Assembly (NCBI GenBank): GCA_020847515.1
Contig: JADLBW010000218.1
Location: 1 to 32,017, forward strand
Direction: 5' to 3'
From: Pirellulales bacterium
Lineage (GTDB): Bacteria; Planctomycetota; Planctomycetia; Pirellulales; Lacipirellulaceae
Length of the DNA: 32,017 nucleotides
Shown: positions 8,549 through 17,236 of the stretch, piece by piece
Layout of the letters: each line of letters starts with the position of its first letter
Numbering within the stretch: position 1 is the first letter of the stretch
The notes under the pieces: generated by a model
The model's input: only the letters and a program-made list of their open reading frames with translations
Told to the model about the DNA's origin: nothing
Databases searched by the model: none
Translations under genes and position numbers: made by a program

Positions 8549-11500
8549 ATGAATGCCATGGAGCGCGATGTGCCCGAGCCGTTGCCGAAGCGGACGCCGA
8601 CCGACGCCGGCGTGGCCGGCAGATGTGACAGCACTGATTGTTGCTCGCCGCGAGGCGTCGATCGTCGCAGCTTTGTCCAGTTGATCGCGGCGGGCGCGGG
8701 GCTGGCGGCGTGCCACACGGCGGGCGGCGTGGTGGCGGGACCGTTTGACGCGGGCGAGGCGATCGATCACTACGTCCCGACGGACAAGAAGCTTGCCGAC
8801 CAGTGGGTCCGCGCCCTGTTCGCCCGCGGCGAACGAACCTGGTACGCCGGCGGCGATTTGGCGACCGTCGGCATGCCGGCGGGCGGCATTTGCGCGGGGC
8901 AGGTGTACCTCGCCGGCGACGGACGGCTGGTCTACTGGGACGTCTTCAACAGCAACCACAACACCGGCTTCGGCGCGATCAATTACCAGGCCGGGCGCAA
9001 GCCGGTCGACGTCGTGAGCGACGGGAAGTTCATCCCGGCGACGGGGGTTGATCAGGGCGCGGCGGTGCGGACGACCGTCGGTGATCAAACGATCGTACGA
9101 ACGCTGGATGTGCATGGCTTCCAGGACGTGCGGTTCTGCGGGGAGTACCCGATCGGGCGGGTAGAGTATGCTGATGAGTCGACGCCGGTGAGCGTGGCGC
9201 TGGAGGCGTTCTCGCCGTTCATACCGCTCAACGCGGCGGACTCGGCGCTGCCGGCGACCGTGCTGACGTATACCGTCAGAAACAAGGGATCCGCCGAGGC
9301 GGAGGTTTCGCTGGCCGTATGGTTGCAGAATGGGGTGCTCAACGCGCTGCCGCGGGAGTTGGCCGGCAAGGCGGCGCGGCGCAATCGCGCGGTGCGGGGG
9401 GGCGGCCTGACGGCGATCGTGGGCGACGCGCGGTTGGTGGAAGGCGAACAGCGGTCGTCGCGGGCGCCGGTGGTATTCGCCGATTTCGAGTCGCAGGACT
9501 ACGGGGCGTGGAAGGCCGAGGGAGACGCCTTCGGCGCCGGGCCGGCGCGGGGGACGCTGCCGCACCAACAACATGTGAGCGGTTTTGGCGGCGAACGCCT
9601 GGTCAATAGCTTTCAAGGGGGCGACGAGCCGCAAGGGAAGCTGATTTCGCCGGAGTTCGTCGTTGAGCGGCCGTGGATCAGCTTTTTGATTGGCGGCGGC
9701 AGCGACGCGGAGAAGACGTGCATCAATCTCGTCGTCGACGGCGAGGTCGTGCGATCGGCCAGCGGCGCTAGCGCCGAGCAGCTCAAGCCGCACAACTGGC
9801 ATGTCGCAGACCTGGCGGGGAAGAAAGGGCGTCTGGAGATCATCGACGCCGCCAGCGAACCGTGGGGGCATACGAACGTCGACCAGATCGAGTTTCGCGA
9901 CGAACCGATGCCCGAGGCGATGCCGCTACGGCGGCGGCCGGATTTCGGCACGATGGCCGTCGCCGTGCTGGGGGCAGAGGGGACGTTTGCAATTCCCGCG
10001 ATTGCTGCGGGGGGCGACGCAAGGGCGGTCTTCGCCGCGGGCGATCGGGGCGGCGACGAGGCGGTGGAAAAGCCGCTTGATGAAGCGCTCCGCGGGGCGG
10101 TGGGCAAACGCTTCACGCTGCCGCCCGGCGGTGAAGCGGCGGTGACGTTCGTCGTGGCTTGGCGCCTGCCGCACAACTATCGAGACGATCGCTGGGTCGG
10201 CAATTACTACGCCAAGCGCTTCCGTAACGCCGAAGAGGTCGTGCGCTACGTCGCTAACAACTTCGAGCGATTAAGCGGCGAGACGCACGCGTGGCTGGAG
10301 GCGTACTACGATTCGACGTTGCCGCGGTGGCTGCTGGATCGGATCGGCGCGACGGTGTGCAACCTGGCGACGGCCACGTGCCAGTGGTGGCGCAACGGGC
10401 GGTTTTGGGCGTGGGAGGGAGTAGGGTGCTGCCACGGCACGTGCGGCCACGTGTGGAACTATGCGCACGCCATGGCGCGGCTGTTTCCGGAACTTGAACG
10501 TTCGGTGCGGACGATGCAGGACTTCGCGCCGGGGGTGGGGTTCGACGCGGAAACGGGTGCGATCGGCTTTCGCGGCGAAGGGTGGACGTTGTGGGCCGGC
10601 GACGCACAGGGGGGCTACATTCTCAAGGCGTATCGCGAGCACCAGGCGAGCGCCGACGACGAGTTCCTTAACGCGAACTGGCGGAACATTCGTCGGGCGG
10701 TGGAGTTTCTCATCGGGCAGGACGGCAATGGGGACGGCTTGATCGAAGGGCGGCAGCACCAGACGTACGATCAGGACTATTACGGCGCTAACACGTTCGT
10801 CGGCTCGCTATATTTGGGCGCGTTGCGGGCGGCGGAAGAGATGGCCCGCGAAGTGGGCGAAGTGCAGTTCGCCAATCGATGTCGCGAGGTGTTCGAGGCG
10901 GGGCGCGAGAATTCCGTCAAGCGGTTGTTCAACGGCGAATACTACGAGCAGGACGTTGATCTGGAGAAGCATGCCGAGTGGCAGTATGCCGAGGGATGCC
11001 TGGCCGATCAGATGTTCGGGCAAGGCTGGGCGCATCAGGTAGGGCTGGGATATCTGTATCCGCGGGAGACGGTGCTGAAGTCGCTGGCGTCCGTTTGGAC
11101 GTATTGCTGGACGCCGGACGTCGCAGCGCAGAACAAGCGGCATGCGCCGGAGCGGTGGTTTGCCGTCCCGGGCGAGGCGGGACTGTTCACCTGCACCTGG
11201 CCGAAGGGCAAGCACCTGGGCGAAAAGTCGACCCGTTACCGCGACGAGGTGTGGACGGGCATCGAATACCAGGTGGCCAACCACATGGCCTGGGAGGGGA
11301 TGCTAACTGAGGCGCTGGCGATCTGCCGGGCGGTGCATGAACGGTACCATCCGTCGAAGCGGAATCCGTTCAACGAGATCGAGTGCGGCGACCATTACGC
11401 GCGGGCGATGGCGAGTTGGGGGATGATCACGAGCCTCGCGGGGTTTGAGTACCACGGGCCGCGGGGGGAGATCGGCTTTGCACCGCGGCTGCAGCCCGAG

Positions 11501-11791
11501 GACTTCCGGGCGGTGTTTACGGCGGCCGAGGGGTGGGGAAGCTACGGGCAGAAGATTACGAAGGATGCGCTTTCGGCTCAGGTAGCGGTGAAGTGGGGGC
11601 GGCTGCGCGTGGGAGTTTTGCGGTTGGAAGCGCCGGAAGGGGCAAAGCCGCGAGCGGCTACGGCGCAGGCCGAGGGGCGGGAGATACCGCTGCGGCTGGA
11701 GGTCGACGGCAGGCGGGTGGAATTGCACTTTGATTCGACCGCGACCATCGAAGCGGGCGGCGAGCTGGCGGTTCGCGTGCAACTGGGCTAG
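8549..11791 (+). CDS. GH116-type (GBA2/DUF608) glycosidase, Tat lipoprotein with inserted beta-sandwich module
   Basis: 1080 residues. The N-terminus has a twin-arginine motif, [14 protein letters not shown] (38-51), followed by LAAC (52-55), so it is probably exported folded and lipidated. Residues about 95-300 form the GBA2-like N-terminal beta domain ([18 protein letters not shown]). Residues about 306-453 are an inserted module beginning [12 protein letters not shown] and ending [13 protein letters not shown], resembling the sandwich seen attached to GH32 levanases. The alpha-barrel catalytic domain follows, with [18 protein letters not shown] (E623) and [20 protein letters not shown] (D741, D743). 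In GH116 the nucleophile is a Glu and the acid/base an Asp; these residues are candidates, but I cannot fix which are catalytic. Family activity is beta-glucosidase/beta-xylosidase/glucosylceramidase. It is followed by a fucose-isomerase-like gene, which supports a glycan-use role. Confidence 0.85.
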   Translation: MNAMERDVPEPLPKRTPTDAGVAGRCDSTDCCSPRGVDRRSFVQLIAAGAGLAACHTAGGVVAGPFDAGEAIDHYVPTDKKLADQWVRALFARGERTWYAGGDLATVGMPAGGICAGQVYLAGDGRLVYWDVFNSNHNTGFGAINYQAGRKPVDVVSDGKFIPATGVDQGAAVRTTVGDQTIVRTLDVHGFQDVRFCGEYPIGRVEYADESTPVSVALEAFSPFIPLNAADSALPATVLTYTVRNKGSAEAEVSLAVWLQNGVLNALPRELAGKAARRNRAVRGGGLTAIVGDARLVEGEQRSSRAPVVFADFESQDYGAWKAEGDAFGAGPARGTLPHQQHVSGFGGERLVNSFQGGDEPQGKLISPEFVVERPWISFLIGGGSDAEKTCINLVVDGEVVRSASGASAEQLKPHNWHVADLAGKKGRLEIIDAASEPWGHTNVDQIEFRDEPMPEAMPLRRRPDFGTMAVAVLGAEGTFAIPAIAAGGDARAVFAAGDRGGDEAVEKPLDEALRGAVGKRFTLPPGGEAAVTFVVAWRLPHNYRDDRWVGNYYAKRFRNAEEVVRYVANNFERLSGETHAWLEAYYDSTLPRWLLDRIGATVCNLATATCQWWRNGRFWAWEGVGCCHGTCGHVWNYAHAMARLFPELERSVRTMQDFAPGVGFDAETGAIGFRGEGWTLWAGDAQGGYILKAYREHQASADDEFLNANWRNIRRAVEFLIGQDGNGDGLIEGRQHQTYDQDYYGANTFVGSLYLGALRAAEEMAREVGEVQFANRCREVFEAGRENSVKRLFNGEYYEQDVDLEKHAEWQYAEGCLADQMFGQGWAHQVGLGYLYPRETVLKSLASVWTYCWTPDVAAQNKRHAPERWFAVPGEAGLFTCTWPKGKHLGEKSTRYRDEVWTGIEYQVANHMAWEGMLTEALAICRAVHERYHPSKRNPFNEIECGDHYARAMASWGMITSLAGFEYHGPRGEIGFAPRLQPEDFRAVFTAAEGWGSYGQKITKDALSAQVAVKWGRLRVGVLRLEAPEGAKPRAATAQAEGREIPLRLEVDGRRVELHFDSTATIEAGGELAVRVQLG

Positions 11792-11867
11792 GAGGCCGCG
11801 TGCAAGTCCGCCGGCGCGCTTGGTGCGCGCGAAAGACAGCAGGTTCATTACAAAAAGAAGTACGATC

Positions 11868-13562
11868 ATGTCCAAGGTACGAGACGGCGGTTCTAAGGGC
11901 CGCGGCAATGTGGTTTATCTGGTCGCCAGCGGCGATCTTCGTTTGTCGGCTAACCAAACATGCTGGCCGGCGCAGCACGCGATGGAGGAAGCGCTACGGG
12001 TCGCCGTGGAAGCGCAGGGTTATCGCGTCGAGCGGGCCCATCCAGTGAAGGAGGCCGAGGGGCACGGCTTTATCGCCAGCCAGCGCGAGGGGATCGAGGT
12101 CTTCAAGAACATTCCGGCCGATGCGCCGTTGATCGTGGCCGAGGCCGTGTGGCAGTACAGCCATCACGTGCTGGCCGGGCTGACGACCCATCGCGGGCCG
12201 ATCCTCACGGCGGCCAACTGGTCGGGCCAGTGGCCGGGGCTGGTGGGGATGCTGAACCTCAACGGTTCGCTCACGAAGGCGGGCGTCGCCTACTCGACCT
12301 TGTGGAGCGAGGATTTTACCGACGCCTACTTCACCGAGCGGCTGGGTCACTGGCTACAGACGGGCCAGTGCGAACACGACCTGTCACATGTGAAATCGTT
12401 CGATCGTATCGCCGTGCCGGCCGCGGCGCACCAAGCGGGCGAAGCGCTGGCCGGGGACCTGCAGCGCAACAAGGCGATCATGGGGGTGTTCGACGAAGGG
12501 TGCATGGGGATGTTCAACGCGATCGTTCCAGACGCCCTGCTCCACCGCACGGGCGTGTTCAAGGAGCGGCTCAGCCAGTCGGCGTTGTACTACGAGACGC
12601 TGGAGACGTCGACCGAGGAGGCCGACGAGGTGCGGGCGTGGGTCGAGCAGCGGGGCATGCGGTTTCACACGGGGCCGGACGAGGCGACTGATCTTACGGA
12701 CCAGCAAATCCGTCGACAGTGCCAGATGTATATCGCGGCGGTGCGGCTGGCGGACGACTTGGGCTGCGACGTGATCGGCATCCAGTATCAACAGGGGCTG
12801 AAGGACTTGTTGCCGGCGAGCGACCTCGTGGAGGGAATGCTCAATAGCAGCGAGCGGCCGCCGGTGTTCAGCCGCGACGGGAAGCGGGAACTACTAGCGG
12901 GGCGGGCCGTGCCGCACTTCAACGAGGTGGATGAGTGCGCTGGGCTGGACGCGCTGTTGATTCAGCGGGTGCACAATCACCTGAAGCTGCCGGCGGAGAC
13001 GACGCTGCACGACCTGCGCTGGGGCGACGTCGACCGATCGGGGACGACGGACGAGTATGTATGGGTATTCGAGATTTCGGGCGCGGCCCCGGCGGAGCAT
13101 CACCAGGGGGGTTGGGCCGGCAGCGAGGGATTCCGCCAGCCGCCGATGTACTTTCCGCTGGGCGGTTCGACGCTGCGCGGCGTGGCCAAGCCGGGCGAGA
13201 TCGTATGGTCGCGGATCTACGTCGAGAACGACGCGCTGCAGATGGATATCGGCCGCGGCCAGGCGCTGAGCCTGCCGGCGGAGGAGACCCAGCGGCGGTG
13301 GAACGCGACAACGCCCCAATGGCCGGTGATGCACGGCGTAACGTATGGCGTGTCGCGCGACCAGATGATGGCTCGTCATAAGGCGAACCATGTGCAGGTG
13401 GCCTACGGCGGCGACGCGGCGACGGCTGACGAGGCGCTGTTGGTGCGCGCGGCGATGGCACAGTCGCTGGGCATTAGCGTGCACCTGTGCGGCAGCCGCA
13501 AGAATGGCGCGGCGTGGGAGGTGCGCGCGGCGGGCGAGATGCGCAAGCCGGCAGAGGTTTAA
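11868..13562 (+). CDS. L-fucose/D-arabinose isomerase-like protein
   Basis: 564 residues, slightly shorter than E. coli FucI (591). It has no signal peptide, so it is cytoplasmic. The start at ATG 11868 follows an A-rich AAAAAGAAG stretch; in-frame sequence further upstream overlaps the GH116 gene and looks unlike the family. Fucose-isomerase signatures visible are [17 protein letters not shown] and [12 protein letters not shown] in the middle domain, the acidic cluster [15 protein letters not shown] (E353, D355, E356), and NHVQVAY near the C-terminus with H508. FucI uses two acidic residues and one histidine to bind Mn2+; the acidic cluster and H508 are the likely equivalents. FucI-type enzymes convert L-fucose to L-fuculose and also D-arabinose to D-ribulose. 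With GH172 enzymes and a FucP-type transporter nearby and no fucosidase, D-arabinose is an attractive substrate, though unproven. No kinase or aldolase lies in the window. Confidence 0.75.
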   Translation: MSKVRDGGSKGRGNVVYLVASGDLRLSANQTCWPAQHAMEEALRVAVEAQGYRVERAHPVKEAEGHGFIASQREGIEVFKNIPADAPLIVAEAVWQYSHHVLAGLTTHRGPILTAANWSGQWPGLVGMLNLNGSLTKAGVAYSTLWSEDFTDAYFTERLGHWLQTGQCEHDLSHVKSFDRIAVPAAAHQAGEALAGDLQRNKAIMGVFDEGCMGMFNAIVPDALLHRTGVFKERLSQSALYYETLETSTEEADEVRAWVEQRGMRFHTGPDEATDLTDQQIRRQCQMYIAAVRLADDLGCDVIGIQYQQGLKDLLPASDLVEGMLNSSERPPVFSRDGKRELLAGRAVPHFNEVDECAGLDALLIQRVHNHLKLPAETTLHDLRWGDVDRSGTTDEYVWVFEISGAAPAEHHQGGWAGSEGFRQPPMYFPLGGSTLRGVAKPGEIVWSRIYVENDALQMDIGRGQALSLPAEETQRRWNATTPQWPVMHGVTYGVSRDQMMARHKANHVQVAYGGDAATADEALLVRAAMAQSLGISVHLCGSRKNGAAWEVRAAGEMRKPAEV

Positions 13563-13571
13563 GTTGATTGA

Positions 13572-13620
13572 ATCGTTCGGCGCTGTCGGAGCCCGCAGGC
13601 GTGCTGCTCGGTCGAACGAT
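13572..13620 (+). promoter_or_regulatory. Perfect 8-bp inverted repeat after the isomerase gene
   Basis: ATCGTTCG (13572-13579) and CGAACGAT (13613-13620) are perfect complements separated by 33 bases, which themselves contain a small GCAG/CTGC pairing. It begins 10 bases after the isomerase stop codon. There is no T-run. It could be a 3' mRNA structure, a weak terminator or an operator. The pairing is seen; the role is a guess. Confidence 0.35.
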
Positions 13621-13647
13621 GAGAATGGGATAACAGTAGATCGACGC

Positions 13648-13757
13648 GTTTCATAAGTCCGTCTTCCCTGCGGAAGTCGTTAGGCGAGGGGCGGCGTCGG
13701 CCGGGGAATTCAATTCCTCCCCTAGCCCCTCCCTTCAAGGGATGGGGATTATGAAAC
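13648..13757. repeat. Palindromic element with GTTTCATAA ends
   Basis: A 110-base segment bounded by perfect 9-bp inverted ends, GTTTCATAA (13648-13656) and TTATGAAAC (13749-13757). The inside is also palindromic: GGGGAATTCAATTCCTCCCC around 13698-13717, then CCTAGCCCCTCCCTTCAAGG. It sits in the 229-base gap between the isomerase and second GH172 genes and reaches to 34 bases before the GH172 start. It differs from the heptamer-arm family. A non-coding mobile remnant is likely; I saw no second copy in this window. Confidence 0.5.
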
Positions 13758-13791
13758 ATGTTCTCACTGAAACAGGCGAGGAGAAAACGAG

Positions 13792-15882
13792 ATGAGACTT
13801 TCGCATACGATCCGCGCGGCTTGTTTAGGATTGTTGGCAGCGGGGTGCGGCCTCGGCCAGGCAGCCGAGCCGGTGACTATCGAGTCGCTGCTGCACGAGA
13901 TGATCGACCGCGCGGCGCTGGCGAGATTTCCGGAGCCGGCGTACGTCGGCAAGCAGGCAAGCAGCTATGACCGGGACTCGGTCTCGCCGCAAGAGCAACG
14001 AAGCTGGTACGCCAACTGGGACCGCAGCCAGTTCGTGCGGATCGAAGAGAAAGAGGGCCGGAAAGAGTATGTCATGATGGACGAAGCGGGCCCTGGCGCC
14101 ATTGTCCATGTATGGGCGACGTGGCATGGTCCCGGCGGCGGTCCGTTCAGCGACGGTACGCTGCGCGTCTACATCGACGGCAACGAAACGCCGGCCATCG
14201 AAGGCAAGGCGTCCGAGGTGATCGATAAGGGGCTGCTCGCCGGGCCGCCGCTCTCCGAGGGGGTGTCGCCTAAAACCGAGTATGCCCAGCAGGGGCACAA
14301 TCTCTACTTGCCGATCCCCTACGCCAAGCATTGCAAGGTGACCTACTCGACGGACGTGCCGGTCGATCAAGGCGCCCGCAAGGGCGAAGCGCTCTACTAT
14401 CAGATCAACTATCGCACGTACGGCAAGGATGTATCGGTCGAGTCGTTTTCGATGGAGCGGCTGAAGGCGGCGGCGCAGACGGTCGAGGCGGTCAATAAGC
14501 AACTGGCCGCCGGAGGCCGCGAGCCGCAAGACGATTGGACGACGCAGGACGTGGCGGCGGAGATTGCGCCCGGCGGTTCGTCAGAGCCGATACGCATCCA
14601 AGGGCCGGGCGCCATTCGGTCGCTCGAGTGCCGCGTGAGCGCTGCGGACGTTGAGCAGGCGCTGCGTTCGACGGTGGTGGAGATATCCTTCGACGGCGAG
14701 CGGACCGTATGGTGCCCGATCGGCGAATTTTGCGGCGCGGGCTATAAGCCGCGAAACTTCAAGACCTGGTATACGGCCGCGTCGGACGACGGCCGGTTGT
14801 CGTGTGCGTGGGTCATGCCGTTTGAGCGCGAAGCGGTCATAACGCTGCACAACTTGGGCGACCAGCCGGTGCAAATCGCGGAGGGCAAGATCCGGCAGAG
14901 CGACTGGACGTGGGACGGGCGCTCGATGCATTTCCATGCGAACTGGCGCCAACTCACGGAGGTCGACACGGGCGGGAAGAAGGAGATGACGGGCGAAAAC
15001 GCCTTCGACGTCAACTACGTGACGGCCACGGGCCAGGGCGTGTACGTGGGCGACACGCTCACGATCATGAACGGCGCCGCGGCATGGTGGGGCGAGGGGG
15101 ATGAAAAGATCTTCGTCGACGGGGAGGAGTTTCCGTCGCACTTCGGCACCGGCACGGAGGATTACTACGGCTACGCCTGGTGCCGGCCGGAGTACTTCAC
15201 GGCGCCGTTCCATGCCCAGCCGGAAGGGGGCGGCAACCTGGCGGGCGGATATTCGGTGAACGACCGCTATCGCTCCCTGGATGCGATACCGTTCACCAAG
15301 TCGCTGAAGTTCGACATGGAGCTTTGGCACTGGGCCGATACGAAGGTGAATTTCGCGCCGGCAACCTTTTGGTACGGGCGCCCTGGCGCTACGAGCAACG
15401 TGAAGCCTGATCCGAAGACGGCGGCCTTGCCGGTGGCCCGCGAGCGGACGGATATTGTGCCGGTGTTTCGGGTCAAGGGAGCGATCGAAGGGGAGTCGCT
15501 GAAGGTGGTCGAGTGCACGGGGGGGCGGACCGAGGCGCAACACGCTGGTTTCGGCTGGAGCGGCGAGGCGCAATTGTGGTGGATGGACGGCAAGGCGGGC
15601 GACCTGCTGGTGCTGCAGTTCCCTGTGGAGAAGGCGGGACGACATAAGGTGTCGGCAGCGCTGACCAAGGCGGTCGACTACGCCATCGTCGAGGTCAGCG
15701 TGAACGACGGACCGGCGAAGAAATTCGATCGGTTCAACGAAGGCGTCGCGCACGACCTGGTGGAACTGGGGACATTTGACCTGGCCAAGGGCGCCAACCG
15801 CTTGAACGTCAAGATCGTGGGGGAGAATCCCAAGGCGGTGCATCGCCGGATGTTCGGACTGGATTATTTGAAGGTCGAGTAG
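13792..15882 (+). CDS. GH172 (DUF2961) glycoside hydrolase, probable lipoprotein with C-terminal sandwich module
   Basis: 696 residues with a good GAGGAGAAAACGAG leader before the ATG. The N-terminus is a short signal with LLAAGC ending at C19, a plausible lipobox; cleavage after GQAAE is the alternative. The GH172 core spans about residues 30-545: QASSYDRD, GPGAIVHVWATWHG, GQGVYVGDTLTIMN, AAWWGEGDEKIFVD and HFGTGTEDYYGYAW. E435 (GEGD) and E456 (GTGTEDY) are 21 residues apart, the same spacing I recall for the catalytic pair E270/E291 of the founding enzyme alphaFFase1. Residues from about 555 on (FRVKGAIEGESLKVVE to FGLDYLKVE) form an extra beta-sandwich that could bind carbohydrate. Unlike the first GH172 it has no dockerin or PEP-CTERM tail, so it is likely held by a lipid anchor. 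Expected action: exo-release of D-arabinofuranose or alpha-D-fructofuranose. Confidence 0.87.
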   Translation: MRLSHTIRAACLGLLAAGCGLGQAAEPVTIESLLHEMIDRAALARFPEPAYVGKQASSYDRDSVSPQEQRSWYANWDRSQFVRIEEKEGRKEYVMMDEAGPGAIVHVWATWHGPGGGPFSDGTLRVYIDGNETPAIEGKASEVIDKGLLAGPPLSEGVSPKTEYAQQGHNLYLPIPYAKHCKVTYSTDVPVDQGARKGEALYYQINYRTYGKDVSVESFSMERLKAAAQTVEAVNKQLAAGGREPQDDWTTQDVAAEIAPGGSSEPIRIQGPGAIRSLECRVSAADVEQALRSTVVEISFDGERTVWCPIGEFCGAGYKPRNFKTWYTAASDDGRLSCAWVMPFEREAVITLHNLGDQPVQIAEGKIRQSDWTWDGRSMHFHANWRQLTEVDTGGKKEMTGENAFDVNYVTATGQGVYVGDTLTIMNGAAAWWGEGDEKIFVDGEEFPSHFGTGTEDYYGYAWCRPEYFTAPFHAQPEGGGNLAGGYSVNDRYRSLDAIPFTKSLKFDMELWHWADTKVNFAPATFWYGRPGATSNVKPDPKTAALPVARERTDIVPVFRVKGAIEGESLKVVECTGGRTEAQHAGFGWSGEAQLWWMDGKAGDLLVLQFPVEKAGRHKVSAALTKAVDYAIVEVSVNDGPAKKFDRFNEGVAHDLVELGTFDLAKGANRLNVKIVGENPKAVHRRMFGLDYLKVE

Positions 15883-15924
15883 AGGCGGCCGCGGCCAGTT
15901 CTGTGCCATTGGGGACTGTGGGTT

Positions 15925-15952
15925 GGCTGTTGGCTGTCGGCTATGGGCTATG
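15925..15952. repeat. Heptamer run, half copy of the heptamer-arm element
   Basis: Four consecutive 7-base units, GGCTGTT, GGCTGTC, GGCTATG, GGCTATG, lie in the 110-base gap after the second GH172 gene. The units match the left arm of the elements at 6822, 23292 and 29142. No right arm with GCCGATA-type units is present, and the terminal repeats are not recognisable. It is best read as a decayed or incomplete copy. Confidence 0.5.
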
Positions 15953-15992
15953 GGGCGGTTTGGAACGCGCCTAAGTACCGGTCGGGTCAATA

Positions 15993-17129
15993 ATGGTTAT
16001 GGATGAAAAGTTGCCCAAGCTGGCGACTGTGGCGACGGCGGTGCATTGGCTGCGCCGCCGTCGCGTGAGCGCGCCGCGGCGCGGTTCGCATGGCCGCGGC
16101 GCTGCGGCGCGGGGCGCTTTGTTGGCGATCGCGCCGGCCTTTGCGCTAGCGGCGTCGGCGACGGCGACGGAGGGGGGGTCGGCGGGCCACTCGTCGGCGT
16201 CGCACCAGTGGGTGCGGCCTGTGGGGGACGATTCGCCGCCCTTGTGGGGGCATGCCGAGGGTCTCAGCGTGGGCCTGGCGCCGCTACGCGGTCCGCGGGG
16301 GTTGTTGCGAATCTACGCGCCCTACGTGGGGCAGCCCGCGGGGCGGGTGATCAACTTTATCGCCGTCGAGCCGATTCCGCTGGGCGAGGCGGAGCGGGGT
16401 TTGTCGGAGCTTGAATTCAGCAAGCTCGACCAGAGGCCAGGCAAGCGGTTTTGGAGCCGCAACAACCTGGACGACGTTTCGCCGCAACCGCCCGAGCGGC
16501 CGGCCGCGGGTTGGATCGACGCGGTCGACGGGGTCGAGTGCTTGCGGGTGCTGGTGCTCGTGGAGAGGTTCGACAACGGCGCCCATGTGTACTTGAGACT
16601 CACGTTTCGCGGCGATCGGCCGCATGAAGTCGGCGTGGCGACCTACGCACACGCCGATTCAAGGCCGCTGGGCAACTGCATCGTCACCGCCACGATGGGC
16701 AACTACGCGCGGCTGCGGCGCCTGCACCTGGCGGATCGGACCGTGCAGGCTGAGGAACTGTGGCCCGACTATCGGGGCGACGGATTCACGCCGCATGCAC
16801 GGTTCCCGCTTGAGGCGTTGACGCGGACCGATACGGGCGCGGCGTTCGTCGCGGCGACTCCGAGCGAAACCGACCCGGCCAGCGCCGACTATGCGGCAGG
16901 GACGCGAGGGCACTGGCATTATCAGGGCGCGGCGGCCCGCCAGAGTTGGCGATGCGACGCGCCGCGGCCGGGACTGGAAGTCTTGGTGAACGGACGCACG
17001 ACCTATTGGGCAAGCCAATCGCCGATTCCCGGCGGCGTGGCCTTCGAGAACTTTGAAATGGCGGCGCCATTCCGAAATGGCGACGAGTTTTGGTTCGGCG
17101 TAGAACCCCTTGACATCCGTGCGGATTAG
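15993..17129 (+). CDS. Secreted protein of unknown function in the sugar locus
   Basis: 378 residues. I do not recognise the family. The N-terminus has an unusually Arg-rich leader (HWLRRRRVSAPRRG) followed by a hydrophobic stretch ALLAIAPAFALAASATA, so an export signal ending near residue 55 is likely; a start at the second ATG (15999) is also possible. The mature part is rich in predicted strands and conserved-looking W/G/P positions: GLAPLRGPRGLLRIYAPYVG, RVINFIAVEPI, GKRFWSRNN, NGAHVYLRLTFRGDRPHEVG, NCIVTATMGNYARLR and a final FWFGVEPLDI. There are no transmembrane segments after the leader and no obvious catalytic motif. It lies 110 bases after a GH172 gene and 107 bases before the DUF6786 gene, all on the same strand, so a role in glycan handling (sugar binding or an uncharacterised hydrolase/lyase) is a guess from context. 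Confidence 0.7.
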   Translation: MVMDEKLPKLATVATAVHWLRRRRVSAPRRGSHGRGAAARGALLAIAPAFALAASATATEGGSAGHSSASHQWVRPVGDDSPPLWGHAEGLSVGLAPLRGPRGLLRIYAPYVGQPAGRVINFIAVEPIPLGEAERGLSELEFSKLDQRPGKRFWSRNNLDDVSPQPPERPAAGWIDAVDGVECLRVLVLVERFDNGAHVYLRLTFRGDRPHEVGVATYAHADSRPLGNCIVTATMGNYARLRRLHLADRTVQAEELWPDYRGDGFTPHARFPLEALTRTDTGAAFVAATPSETDPASADYAAGTRGHWHYQGAAARQSWRCDAPRPGLEVLVNGRTTYWASQSPIPGGVAFENFEMAAPFRNGDEFWFGVEPLDIRAD

Positions 17130-17236
17130 CGAGCTGACTGGTCGTGCGAGGCCGCGTGAGCTGGTCTAACAACGCATGTGGACCCGGCGCCCTGCGTCCG
17201 GCGGCCAAATTGCACTAAATTAACTGGGAGACGCGT

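Noticed and set aside
8330-9871. Minus-strand open frame of 513 residues overlapping the lipoprotein and GH116 genes
   Set aside because: It spans two well-supported + strand genes and has no recognisable motif; shadow of GC-rich coding DNA.
11730-11867. Longer N-terminus for the isomerase-like protein starting inside the GH116 gene
   Set aside because: The added segment is the shifted-frame reading of GH116 coding sequence and does not resemble fucose isomerases.
14581-15990. Minus-strand open frame of 469 residues opposite the second GH172 gene
   Set aside because: Fully antisense to conserved GH172 motifs and rich in Arg/His/Leu without any domain.
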